Part shown: positions 57,801 to 64,000 of the stretch, in pieces | Position numbering within the stretch: the first letter of the stretch is position 1 | How the letters are laid out: the number at the start of each line of letters is the position of its first letter | Source: AC-32 sp963765785 | Lineage (GTDB): Bacteria > Actinomycetota > Thermoleophilia > Gaiellales > Gaiellaceae | Direction of reading: 5' to 3' | DNA: 64,000 bases | NCBI GenBank assembly: GCA_963765785.1 | Contig: CAVXXW010000019.1 | Coordinates: 248,001-312,000 of the forward strand | Position numbers and translations under genes: made by a program | Notes under the pieces: model-generated | The model's database searches: none | Told to the model about the DNA's origin: nothing | The model's input: only the letters and a program-made list of their open reading frames with translations

Positions 57801-60800
57801 TCTGACGCTAGGCAGCCAAACGTCAGACGTTGCGGTGACCGCCGCCGACAGCACCTACTCGGCCTCGAACCAGGCCTCGGTGCTCGTAACCCAGAACTGG
57901 GAGCCGAGCGACGACCCGGCGACCGGCCCGACGATCGCCAAGAACACGCTCGTCGTCGGCCACATCGCGACCTCGAACGACATCGACTACTTCCGCGTCC
58001 CGCTCGACAACCTCGCGCCGAACACGAAGGTCACGGCGTACCTGAAGGTTCCGCAGGACGCCGACCTCGACCTCGTGATCAACAAGCCGAGCGCGCCGGG
58101 CGTGCAGTCGAGCGCGCAAGGCTCGATCGCGCAGGGCTCGATCGCCGTCGGCAGCATCCCGATCGAGGACACGGCGTCCGGCGTCGACAGCTCGACGCTC
58201 GCGCTGCAGCCCGATGCGCAGTCGGACCTGACAGCGGCCTCGACGGCACAGGGCTCGATCGCGCAAGGCTCGATCGCGCAGGGCTCGATCTCGGCGAACC
58301 GCGGCGACGTGAACGAAGTCGCGCAGATCGTCACCCACGGCGAGACCGGCGCAGCTGTGATCGGCATCGGCGGCTACAACGGCGCCTTTAGCAACCACCC
58401 GTACGTGCTGCGGATCAAGGTCACGCCGCCGCCGCCACTCCCGCCGTGCGACCCCGTGACGGGCCTCGACACTCCCACCGCGGGCACGCTGCCGGCGGTC
58501 ACTTCGCTGCCGACGTCCACGAAGGCGCTCTTCCTGGTCAACCGCCAGCGCCTGGCCGGCCTCTACGGCGCCGCGGCGGCCGACTCGCTCGTCAACTCGA
58601 GCACGACCTCGCCGCTCAACCGCGTGGCGGCCTCGGTCAACGGCGCCGTCCTGCCGGTCGACGGCAGCGCCGCCGTCCGCACCGCGTACTCGCAGTGGGA
58701 CGCGAACCCGTGCGACCTCGAGAAGGCCAACGCGGTCGTCCGCTCGATCAACGACCTCGTCGCCACCTATCGGGCGCGGCTGCCGCAGCTCAAGTACGTC
58801 GTCCTGCTCGGCACCGACACGGCCGTGCCGTCGTGGCGCCAGCAGGACCTCTCGAACGACTCGCCGGAGATCGACGAGGCGAACGACCTCGTCTTCACGA
58901 CGCGCGGCCTGACCAAGGGGAACGCGACCTACGCGACCGCGGCGAGGAACGCGATCCTCACCGACGGCGCCTACGGCCACTTCCAGCCGACGAACTGGCT
59001 CGGCCACGACATCCCGCTGCCGGAGATCAGCGTCTCGCGCGTCGTCGAGTCGCCGGACGACATCAACGCGCAGCTGACCCAGTACCTCGCCGTGAACGGC
59101 CAGCTGAACCCGACGCGCTCGCTGACGACCGGCGACTCGTTCTTCGAGGACGGCGCCCACGCGGCCGACACGGCGCTCCAGGCGCAGTTCCCGTCGCTGT
59201 CGCACAGCTTCCTTGGGACGACGCCGACGCCGTGGACGCACGCGAACGTCCTTGCGAGCTTCTTCAACGCCTCGCCGGTGCCGGACATCGGCGCGATCTG
59301 GGCGCACTACAGCCACTGGCTCGCACAGCCCGCCAACGTGACGCCCGCGGGCCTCGCCGGCCTCGCGTCGACTGGCGACATCAGCCCGACGTACCCGGTC
59401 TCGAGCCGGCTGATCTTCACCGTCGGCTGCCACAGCGGGCTGAACGTGCCCGACACGCTGCTGCGCCCAGACACGGTCGCGGCGCAGACGCCGGACACGC
59501 GCCAGCGCTTCCTCGACTGGGCGCAGGCGTACATGGCGAACAAGGCCGCGGTCTACGTCGCGAACACGGGCTTCGGATACGGCGACACGACGACGAGCGA
59601 CCTCTCCGAGCGGCTCTACGACCACTTCGCCAACAACCTCAACTCCGGCGGCACGGTCGGCGAGCAGTGGCTCCGCGCGCTGCACCAGTACTACAGCGAG
59701 CCCTCGAACTACGACGTCCTCGACGAGAAGGTGATGATCGAGGCGACGATGTACGGCCTGCCGTTCTACACCTTCGGCGGCACGCCGCAGCACGTCCCGC
59801 CGGCCGTGACGCCGCCGAGCCACTCGGTGGTCAACGGGATCGACACGGCGAGCGTGCCGGCCGTCGACGGGTTCACCTTCACGCAGGGCTCGAACGGGCT
59901 CTTCACCGCGGCGGGGCGGCCTGACGGCTCGACGTTCACCTCGGGCGGCGCTCCGTGGACGATGGGCACGCTGTCGGTCTTCTACCGCCCGGCCCAGCCG
60001 ACGGTCTCGCGCGACGTGACGGTGCCCGGCACCGCCGCGCACGGCGTCTGGATCCGGAGCCTGACCACGAGCACGCAGGACAACGTGACGCCGTACAAGC
60101 CGTTCCCGCTCGTGCACGACGCCAACGAGCGGCCGGTGAAGGACTACCCGAACATCTTCTTCCCGGCGACGATGGCGACGATCAACCGCGACGTCACGTT
60201 CGGCACAGAGCACGACACGGCCGTCGTCAACCTCGGGCGGTTCTTCCCGAGCCAGACGGGCGACCTGTCGAAGGGCACCGAGCAGCTCGTCAGCTCGATC
60301 GGGCTCGACGTCGGCTACTCGACCTCGGCCGACGTGACGCCGCCGACGATCTTCCAGACGAGCGCGGTCCAGACGGGCACGAGCATCACGGCCTTCGTCC
60401 GCGTAGGCGACGCGTCGGGCCTGGCGCGCGTGGCGGTCCTCTACCACGAGCTCGGCGACGGCACGTGGCACGTCGTCCAGCTCGACCACGCGAGCGGCGA
60501 TCTCTGGTCGAAGACCTTCACGATCGGCAGCGCGAACCCGATCCAGCTCGACTCGGAGGCGCAGGACATCAACGCCAACGTCGCGTACAGCTTCAACAAG
60601 GCCGTCAACTTCCAGTCGGTGCCGGACAACGTCGCGGCCCACCCGTCGATCACGATCGACAATCCGCTGCCGGCGCCGACCGGGACGTTCACGCTCAACC
60701 AGCGGGTGAGCGCCACGTTCGCCTGCTCCTCGACGCTCGGGATCGCGAGCTGCAACGGCGCCACCGACGGCGGCGCCTCGATCGTCAGCGGCGGCTTCCT

Positions 60801-61248
60801 CGACACGAGCAAGCCCGGCCCGCATACGTTCACGGTCGCGGCCGAGGACGTCGCCGGCAACGCCGCCACGAAGAGCGTCACCTACGTCGTGCAGTTCGGC
60901 TTCGGCGGCTTCCAGCAGCCCGTGGACAACCCACCGATCGTGAACGTCGCGAGTGCGGGGAGCATCGTTCCGCTCAAGTGGACGCTCCTCGATGCCGCCG
61001 GCCAGCCGTACGCGAACCTGAACGCGCTGCAGACGATCGTCTCGAAGCAGATCCGCTGCCCGAACGGCGGGACCGACCCGGTCAACGCGCCCGAGATCCC
61101 GATCGGCACGACCGGCGTCGCCGGCGTCAGCGGCGGGGTCTTCCACTTCAACTGGTCGACCGACAAGAAGTGGGCCGGCACCTGCCGCCGCCTGCTGCTG
61201 CACCTGAGCGACGGCACGACGCCGTACGCGGACTTCCAGTTCAAGTAG
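54826..61248 (+). CDS. Giant secreted protein: VWA-like, GSIAQ repeats, C25-like peptidase, PxKF-like end
   Basis: A 2140-residue exported protein with a signal peptide (YGLALVLGALVLLVGGTQ, cleavage after HAHA). Order of parts: an Ig-like domain (about 45-140); a VWA-like domain with Asp188 in LLALDTTGSMQS (DxxGS, MIDAS-like); and pentad repeats of A-Q-G-S-I at about 562-636, with further islands near 776-815, 1094-1105 and 1139-1155. A PPC-like sandwich (about 1029-1090) follows. Next is a region resembling C25 (gingipain) peptidases, with His1494 in GAIWAHYSHW and Cys1535 after a hydrophobic strand in LIFTVGCHSG. Ig-like domains come next, and a PxKF-like C-terminus (IVPLKWTLLD, then GTCRRLLLHLSDGT and ADFQFK) ends the chain. 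Probably a cell-surface or secreted protease or adhesin; the domain combination is not one I recognise. Confidence 0.75.
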   Translation: MGTTAAKLVNTTRRRYGLALVLGALVLLVGGTQHAHAQGGPFVNVTQPAGGSTISGVISIAADASSDVGIDRVEFQYFDGATGRFYPLGTDTTAPYTTCFDTTKVPNTNGLNGTVYATAYDTTGASTREGSGVTVSNGEASNPGNTSGDSLQPCSLSLRLGVGTTKNVDATLHFDKLPPKADVLLALDTTGSMQSAINDARGDADSLVSTLQNEIPSAKFAVADFKDYPDAIFNNLGGPGDYPWRVDQDFTANAPDSSCSDGELHVTEIACALQGLQASGGDDLPEAYNRAFYEAYSDADHLHWDPGASRFMIVLGDSLPHDAGLATFDPDCPNTPPTDPGSAFTVGNAQYGAVGPLQTLTVLDGLKANHTNLSFVTYNAGAAGTLSGTPACQAAIAKYTGGAEVVHGPDTAGLATQIVNLVNAAASRIDRITQTVTQTGGPAEVDGSSWIALNVCSIEGTCSAVTGPATAPTDIALQEKVSVPQDATKGDYHFRVTVSGDGVPRAVQEVTVTVTDTGVSALTMTSDDNSIPAGIASVPFESLPSDRLNNLTADPNAAPAGSTAQGSIAQGSIGSGTTAQGSIAQGSIAQGSIAMGSIAQGSIAQGSIAVGSIAMGSIGLGTTAQGSIAQGSIPGGATILRNVLLSQIPLTGGASWADVLRNTPFAVQPLQAVTLYDVATYSVRDPSDNKTPWERLNALTLAQAPFFSSLWRNVPLSAVLLGNAPLASVPIPLGPDGHPYASWSAALTGNGGSASNLDVSQNTAFGVAIAGQLGTTNLGTIAIGSIAQGSIAQGSIRADQTAVGSIAIGSIDLRLTHLGSIPLTALRSPADIVACSTSFDCTGKTLGQVSAANAFKPGVTLFDVLNQVAPPNGTLTIDELARAMLALADFPWELADVQGLQDVAGTGQNVHYHVDFDLVCAAATSFSVHVHLPDGFFPVKGSSTVAYGAAAAIPATDPTGPAGDPVWTAPGSPCGASSATQHVRLNFQSYAGLTLGSQTSDVAVTAADSTYSASNQASVLVTQNWEPSDDPATGPTIAKNTLVVGHIATSNDIDYFRVPLDNLAPNTKVTAYLKVPQDADLDLVINKPSAPGVQSSAQGSIAQGSIAVGSIPIEDTASGVDSSTLALQPDAQSDLTAASTAQGSIAQGSIAQGSISANRGDVNEVAQIVTHGETGAAVIGIGGYNGAFSNHPYVLRIKVTPPPPLPPCDPVTGLDTPTAGTLPAVTSLPTSTKALFLVNRQRLAGLYGAAAADSLVNSSTTSPLNRVAASVNGAVLPVDGSAAVRTAYSQWDANPCDLEKANAVVRSINDLVATYRARLPQLKYVVLLGTDTAVPSWRQQDLSNDSPEIDEANDLVFTTRGLTKGNATYATAARNAILTDGAYGHFQPTNWLGHDIPLPEISVSRVVESPDDINAQLTQYLAVNGQLNPTRSLTTGDSFFEDGAHAADTALQAQFPSLSHSFLGTTPTPWTHANVLASFFNASPVPDIGAIWAHYSHWLAQPANVTPAGLAGLASTGDISPTYPVSSRLIFTVGCHSGLNVPDTLLRPDTVAAQTPDTRQRFLDWAQAYMANKAAVYVANTGFGYGDTTTSDLSERLYDHFANNLNSGGTVGEQWLRALHQYYSEPSNYDVLDEKVMIEATMYGLPFYTFGGTPQHVPPAVTPPSHSVVNGIDTASVPAVDGFTFTQGSNGLFTAAGRPDGSTFTSGGAPWTMGTLSVFYRPAQPTVSRDVTVPGTAAHGVWIRSLTTSTQDNVTPYKPFPLVHDANERPVKDYPNIFFPATMATINRDVTFGTEHDTAVVNLGRFFPSQTGDLSKGTEQLVSSIGLDVGYSTSADVTPPTIFQTSAVQTGTSITAFVRVGDASGLARVAVLYHELGDGTWHVVQLDHASGDLWSKTFTIGSANPIQLDSEAQDINANVAYSFNKAVNFQSVPDNVAAHPSITIDNPLPAPTGTFTLNQRVSATFACSSTLGIASCNGATDGGASIVSGGFLDTSKPGPHTFTVAAEDVAGNAATKSVTYVVQFGFGGFQQPVDNPPIVNVASAGSIVPLKWTLLDAAGQPYANLNALQTIVSKQIRCPNGGTDPVNAPEIPIGTTGVAGVSGGVFHFNWSTDKKWAGTCRRLLLHLSDGTTPYADFQFK
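56509..56733 (+). repeat. Tandem 15-bp repeats encoding A-Q-G-S-I pentads
   Basis: About 15 units of a GCGCAGGGCTCGATC-like 15-mer encode 12 GSI cores in a row. Spacer variants carry Met, Val or GTT. Shorter islands with the same unit lie near 57157-57260, 58105-58160 and 58240-58290 in the same gene. The near-identical DNA units imply recent expansion by slippage or recombination. Confidence 0.85.
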
Positions 61249-61840
61249 TCCAGGCGGGCGACCGCACCCACGCCTCGAGCAGGTCGACTGCTTGGGTGAG
61301 CTCCCGGACGCTCAGCCGGAACGGCTCGGCGTAGGGAATCTTGCCAACGGCAGCAGCCGGGTAGCGGCCCTCGAGCGCGTCGAGCACGTAGCGGACGGGC
61401 AGCCCGTGCGCGACGACGAGGATCGTCTCCTCGGGGCGGGCCAGCAGCGTGCGGTAGCCGTGGACGTATCGCGCGACGGTCTGCGCGCGGCTCTCGCCGC
61501 CGCCCGGGCAGACGTCCTGCGGCCCGTGCGTGTGGGCCCACGCCCGGTAGTCGGTCAGCGGGCGGCCCTCGAATTCGCCGAAGCGGATGTCGTTCAGGTC
61601 TGCCAGCACGAGGCGCGGGACGGGGCGCCCATCGAGCGCGAGGTCGGCGGTCTCCTGCGCCCGCGGGAACTCCGAGGTGACGCAGAGGTCGATCGGGTCG
61701 TCGCGGAGCTCGACGCCGAGCCGGCGCGCCTCCTCGCGGCCGGTCTCCGTCAGGCTGACGCTGACGGCGGGGTCGCCGTTCGTCAGCCCTTCGACGGAGC
61801 GCTCGCTCTCGCCGTGGCGCGCCAGGATCACCCGCTTCAC
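61241..61840 (-). CDS. Histidine phosphatase (phosphoglycerate-mutase-like)
   Basis: A 199-residue phosphatase of the histidine acid phosphatase superfamily, branch 1. The catalytic motif is ARHGESERS (RHGE, phospho-His), SEFPRAQETADLAL is the second conserved block with Arg, and VVAHGLPVRYVL carries the second His. The GEFEGRPLTDY segment is typical of cofactor-independent sugar or nucleotide phosphatases rather than glycolytic mutase. GTG 61840 follows TAGGGT by 9 nt. It overlaps the end of the giant gene by 8 bases. Confidence 0.88.
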   Translation of the reverse strand: MKRVILARHGESERSVEGLTNGDPAVSVSLTETGREEARRLGVELRDDPIDLCVTSEFPRAQETADLALDGRPVPRLVLADLNDIRFGEFEGRPLTDYRAWAHTHGPQDVCPGGGESRAQTVARYVHGYRTLLARPEETILVVAHGLPVRYVLDALEGRYPAAAVGKIPYAEPFRLSVRELTQAVDLLEAWVRSPAWTT

Positions 61841-61849
61841 GATCGGATC

Positions 61850-61855
61850 ACCCTA
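61850..61855 (-). promoter_or_regulatory. -10 element TAGGGT for the histidine phosphatase
   Basis: TAGGGT on the minus strand, 9 nt before GTG 61840. The rest of 61856-61980 holds no other recognisable element. Confidence 0.4.
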
Positions 61856-61980
61856 ACGAGGGACGGTCCTAGATCTGCTGTAGCCGATCATGCCGACTAC
61901 AGGCAACGCGGGCCGTCCTTGAAGCCTCGCCGCAGGGGCTCGGGGACCATGCTCGCCGCATCCGGCTCGCGTCTTCGTAC

Positions 61981-62006
61981 GAACGGCCTCCCTCGAGAGG
62001 CCGTTC
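61981..62006 (-). terminator. Perfect 10-bp hairpin after tRNA-Gly
   Basis: GAACGGCCTC (61981-61990) and GAGGCCGTTC (61997-62006) with a 6-nt loop, 14 bases beyond the 3' end of the minus-strand tRNA. Likely transcription terminator. Confidence 0.7.
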
Positions 62007-62020
62007 CCGTTCTGCGGCAG

Positions 62021-62091
62021 AGCGGGCGGCGGGAATCGAACCCGCATAACTAGCTTGGAAGGCTAGGGCTCTACCATTGAGCTACGCCCGC
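62021..62091 (-). tRNA. tRNA-Gly (anticodon TCC)
   Basis: A 71-base cloverleaf on the minus strand. Acceptor GCGGGCG/CGCCCGC with discriminator T; D arm GCTCAATGGTAGAGC; anticodon stem CTAGC/GCTAG with loop CTTCCAA, so the anticodon is TCC and reads GGA glycine codons; T arm GCGGG-TTCGATT-CCCGC. No encoded CCA. TAGGCT (62110-62105) 13 nt upstream is a plausible -10 element. Confidence 0.95.
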
Positions 62092-62107
62092 CGGTCGGGG
62101 CGAAAGC

Positions 62108-62404
62108 CTAGCTCGGCGGATCGTCGGCCAACGGCCCGATCGCCCCGGCGGTCGGCTCCAGCTCGCCGGACTCGAGGCCGGCGCGGATGTGACGCGCGAG
62201 CGCCAGCGCCTCGCTCTCCTGCTCCGGCAGCAGCACGCTGTTCACCGCCGCCAGGTGCTCCTCGCCGCTGAAGAGCTCGACGTCGACCGTGCGCAGCTCG
62301 CGCCGCGGGATATAGGGGTCGTCCGGCACGCCGATCCGGATCAGCACCTCGCGACCGTCCGGCAGCGTGGCCTTCAGCTCGATCGGGTTGCCATTGAGGC
62401 TCAC
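62108..62404 (-). CDS. Small conserved-looking protein of unknown function
   Basis: A 98-residue soluble protein from GTG 62404 (MSLNGNPIELKATLPDGREV ...). The first half is a predicted beta-sheet (LIRIGVPDDPYIPRRELRTV, then DVELFSGEEHLAAVNSVLL). The second half is an acidic helix with a disordered end. No catalytic motif or zinc site is seen. Its stop overlaps the tRNA-Gly -10 element. I do not recognise the family. Confidence 0.6.
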   Translation of the reverse strand: MSLNGNPIELKATLPDGREVLIRIGVPDDPYIPRRELRTVDVELFSGEEHLAAVNSVLLPEQESEALALARHIRAGLESGELEPTAGAIGPLADDPPS

Positions 62405-62466
62405 GGCGGCATCCTCTCACGTGCGCGCGTGACGAAAACGTCCGACTGACCCGCGATGCTCCGCGC

Positions 62467-63531
62467 GTGATCCCAGAGCGCCTGGTCCGCGTGCGGCTGC
62501 GCACAGCCCTGTCGCTGCTGGTGACGATCATCTCGGTCGCGATCGTGCTCGAGGTTCTCTGGATCGCTCGGCACGTCCTGACGTGGGTCCTGATCTCCCT
62601 CTTCCTCGCACTGGCGCTCAACCCGGCGGTCGAGTGGCTGCAGGCACACGGGTTCAAACGGAGGGGAGCCGCCGCGGCTATCGCCTACCTGCTCGCGCTG
62701 GTCGCCATCGTCGGGATCGGCTTCACGTTCGTGCCGACGCTCGTGCACCAGGTGAACGAGTTCGTCGGGAAGCTGCCGGACTACGTCCACGACGTGACGC
62801 ACGGGCGCGGCAGGCTCGGCTTCCTCGAGACGAAGTACCACATCCAGCAGCGCATCGAGGACTCGGTCAAGAAGGGCGGCGCGGCCAAGGTGCTCGGACT
62901 CTCCGGCGTCGCGATCTCGGTTGCGAAGAGCGTGGTCTCGATCGTGGTCGCGACGATCACGATCCTGTTCATGACGTACTTCATGCTGCTCGAGGGCCCG
63001 TCGTGGGTCGAGCGCTTCTACCGCCTGCTGCCCGAGCAGTCGCAGCCCCGCTGGCGCAAGGTAGGCGACGAGATCTACCGCACGGTCGGCGGCTACGTCA
63101 CCGGCAACCTGCTGATCAGCGTGATCGCGGGCGGGCTGACGACGATCGTGCTCCTGATCCTGGGCGTGCCCTACGCCGTCGCACTCGGGTTGATCGTCGC
63201 GATCCTCGACCTGATCCCCCTCGCCGGCGCGACCATCGCCGCGATCCTGATCGGGATCGTCGCCTTCCTGCACTCGGTCCCGGCGGGGATCATCGTCGTC
63301 GTCTTCTTCATCGTCTACCAGCAGATCGAGAACCACCTGCTGCAGCCGGTCGTCTACGGCCGGACCGTGCAGCTCTCGCCGCTCGCAGTCCTGATCTCGA
63401 TCCTGATCGGCGCCGAGCTCGCAGGGATCATCGGTGCGCTCGGGGCGATCCCGGTGGCCGGGTCGATCCAGGTGCTAGTGAACGACTGGCTCGAGCACCG
63501 CCGCGAGCACCCGGCTCCCGCCGCGCTCTGA
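62467..63531 (+). CDS. AI-2E family transporter (PerM/TqsA-like)
   Basis: A 354-residue membrane protein from GTG 62467. The family layout is visible: two N-terminal helices with FLALALNPAVEWL and a short HGFKRRGAA loop; a cytoplasmic stretch (about 105-155, GKLPDYVHDVTHGRGRL); then the C-terminal helical bundle with YVTGNLLISVIAGGLTTI, LDLIPLAGATIAAILI and IENHLLQPVVYGRTVQLSPL. This last motif is the hallmark of the family, whose members export small molecules or act as Na+/H+ antiporters. The substrate is not predictable. Confidence 0.9.
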   Translation: MIPERLVRVRLRTALSLLVTIISVAIVLEVLWIARHVLTWVLISLFLALALNPAVEWLQAHGFKRRGAAAAIAYLLALVAIVGIGFTFVPTLVHQVNEFVGKLPDYVHDVTHGRGRLGFLETKYHIQQRIEDSVKKGGAAKVLGLSGVAISVAKSVVSIVVATITILFMTYFMLLEGPSWVERFYRLLPEQSQPRWRKVGDEIYRTVGGYVTGNLLISVIAGGLTTIVLLILGVPYAVALGLIVAILDLIPLAGATIAAILIGIVAFLHSVPAGIIVVVFFIVYQQIENHLLQPVVYGRTVQLSPLAVLISILIGAELAGIIGALGAIPVAGSIQVLVNDWLEHRREHPAPAAL

Positions 63532-63545
63532 TGCTCTAGCTCTCG

Positions 63546-63569
63546 GCCGTTCCTGCCGATGGGAACGGC
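63546..63569 (+). promoter_or_regulatory. Hairpin abutting the second CAP gene start
   Basis: GCCGTTCC (63546-63553) pairs with GGAACGGC (63562-63569) over an 8-nt loop and ends directly before ATG 63570. It may terminate the upstream transporter gene or sequester the start region. Confidence 0.5.
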
Positions 63570-64000
63570 ATGCGCAGCAACACGAGGACGCTTGCGGCGC
63601 TCGCAGCAGTCTTGGTGGCGCTGGTCGCCCCATCGCAGGGGTCGGCCCGGCCGCAGAGCCCGGCAGCGCCGGAGGCACAGCTGCAGGTCGCGCTGCTCGG
63701 TCAGATCAACGCCTTCCGCGCGGCGCACGGCCTTGCCCGGCTGCGCGTCTCCACCGCGTTGAACGGAGTCGCTGACGGCCACTCCGCCCAGATGGCGCGG
63801 CTCGGCTACTTCAGCCACGACTCGGCGAACGGGCAGTCGTTCTCCGCGCGGATCGCGCAGGTCTACTCCCCGCGCGGGTACCGCAGCTGGTCGGTCGGCG
63901 AGAACCTCGTCTGGGGCGGGCCTGACATCGGCGCCTCGCGCGCGTTTCGGCTCTGGCTCTCGAGCCCACCGCACCGCGCGAACCTGCTCAACGCCCGCTG
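63570..64000 (+). CDS. Secreted CAP-domain protein, 3' end outside the window
   Basis: ATG 63570 opens a frame that runs off the end after 143 codons. The signal peptide is TRTLAALAAVLVALVAPS. The CAP domain begins LLGQINAFRAAHGLARLRVS, with GHSAQMARLGYFSHDS (first His and the conserved Glu-equivalent region), VGENLVWGG and WLSSPPHRANLLNAR. It is related to the CAP protein at 47535-48014. The C-terminus is missing here, so any wall-binding domain cannot be judged. ATG 63559 lies in a different frame and is not the start. Confidence 0.85.
   Translation, partial: MRSNTRTLAALAAVLVALVAPSQGSARPQSPAAPEAQLQVALLGQINAFRAAHGLARLRVSTALNGVADGHSAQMARLGYFSHDSANGQSFSARIAQVYSPRGYRSWSVGENLVWGGPDIGASRAFRLWLSSPPHRANLLNAR

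Noticed and set aside
57823..61203. A 1126-codon open frame antisense to the giant secreted gene
   Set aside because: It mirrors the coding strand of a protein with clear domains, is Arg/Asp/Val-rich in the manner of high-GC antisense frames, and has no recognisable motif or ribosome site.

Overview
The window is a single high-GC bacterial chromosome segment with very dense packing. Every gene has GC-rich third positions, many stops are TAG, and many starts are GTG or TTG. The combination points to a deep-branching actinobacterium, possibly Thermoleophilia-like; the lineage is an inference, since no rRNA is present. Supporting traits are the order glmS ... acpS-nnr-alr, a short-chain FabI, a lone MreB, a GntR/PLP (MocR) regulator, a DrrA-type exporter, and a secreted protein ending in a PxKF-like domain. 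There are no insertion sequences, phage genes or CRISPR arrays. No gene-free stretch exceeds 300 bases; the longest is 42841-43097 (257 bases), described below.

Layout. 1-4780: end of glmS, a LysE-type exporter, a permease-YHS fusion, a proline-rich membrane protein, a zinc-ribbon protein and mreB. 4812-7769: alpha/beta hydrolase, a secreted duplicated-domain protein, ArfB and a HAD phosphatase. 7774-7937: a 164-base foldback palindrome. 7950-12373: an overlapping run acpS-nnr-alr-CCA-type nucleotidyltransferase-methyltransferase. 12378-18617: two thioredoxin-fold proteins, MarR, SDR, a secreted subtilase and fabI. 18655-23438: a minus-strand run headed by an ECF-type sigma factor, then a frameshifted membrane-anchored propeller, an M14 carboxypeptidase, an apparent selenocysteine peroxiredoxin and a membrane protein. 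23529-31140: secreted proteins, an HD-GYP regulator, a GCS2-type ligase, RidA and a serine hydrolase. 31169-36042: ApbE with a heme-type membrane protein, a Kelch lipoprotein, a cyclic-nucleotide-binding protein and NUDIX. 36394-43097: trxA, ileS, MarR/ABC exporter and a structured intergenic region. 43098-50900: a large multi-GAF kinase with its receiver protein, a CAP protein, tRNA-Pro, MFS and MocR. 50888-61248: a tandem-cyclase/ATPase/TPR regulator divergent from a 2140-residue secreted protein with a VWA-like domain, GSIAQ pentad repeats, a C25-like peptidase region and a PxKF-like end. 61241-64000: histidine phosphatase, tRNA-Gly, a small protein, an AI-2E-family transporter and a partial CAP protein.

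Most notable points. (1) The peroxiredoxin at 20669-21127 carries an in-frame TGA exactly where the peroxidatic cysteine belongs, followed after 14 nt by a 7-bp hairpin; the protein has no cysteine at all, so selenocysteine is the simplest reading. (2) The giant GSIAQ protein and its divergent regulator share a promoter region with a perfect inverted repeat. (3) At least 15 genes have a TANNNT-type -10 element 5-11 nt before the start codon, which implies leaderless mRNAs. (4) The large histidine kinase has Arg where the phospho-acceptor His should be. (5) A 164-bp palindrome lies before acpS.
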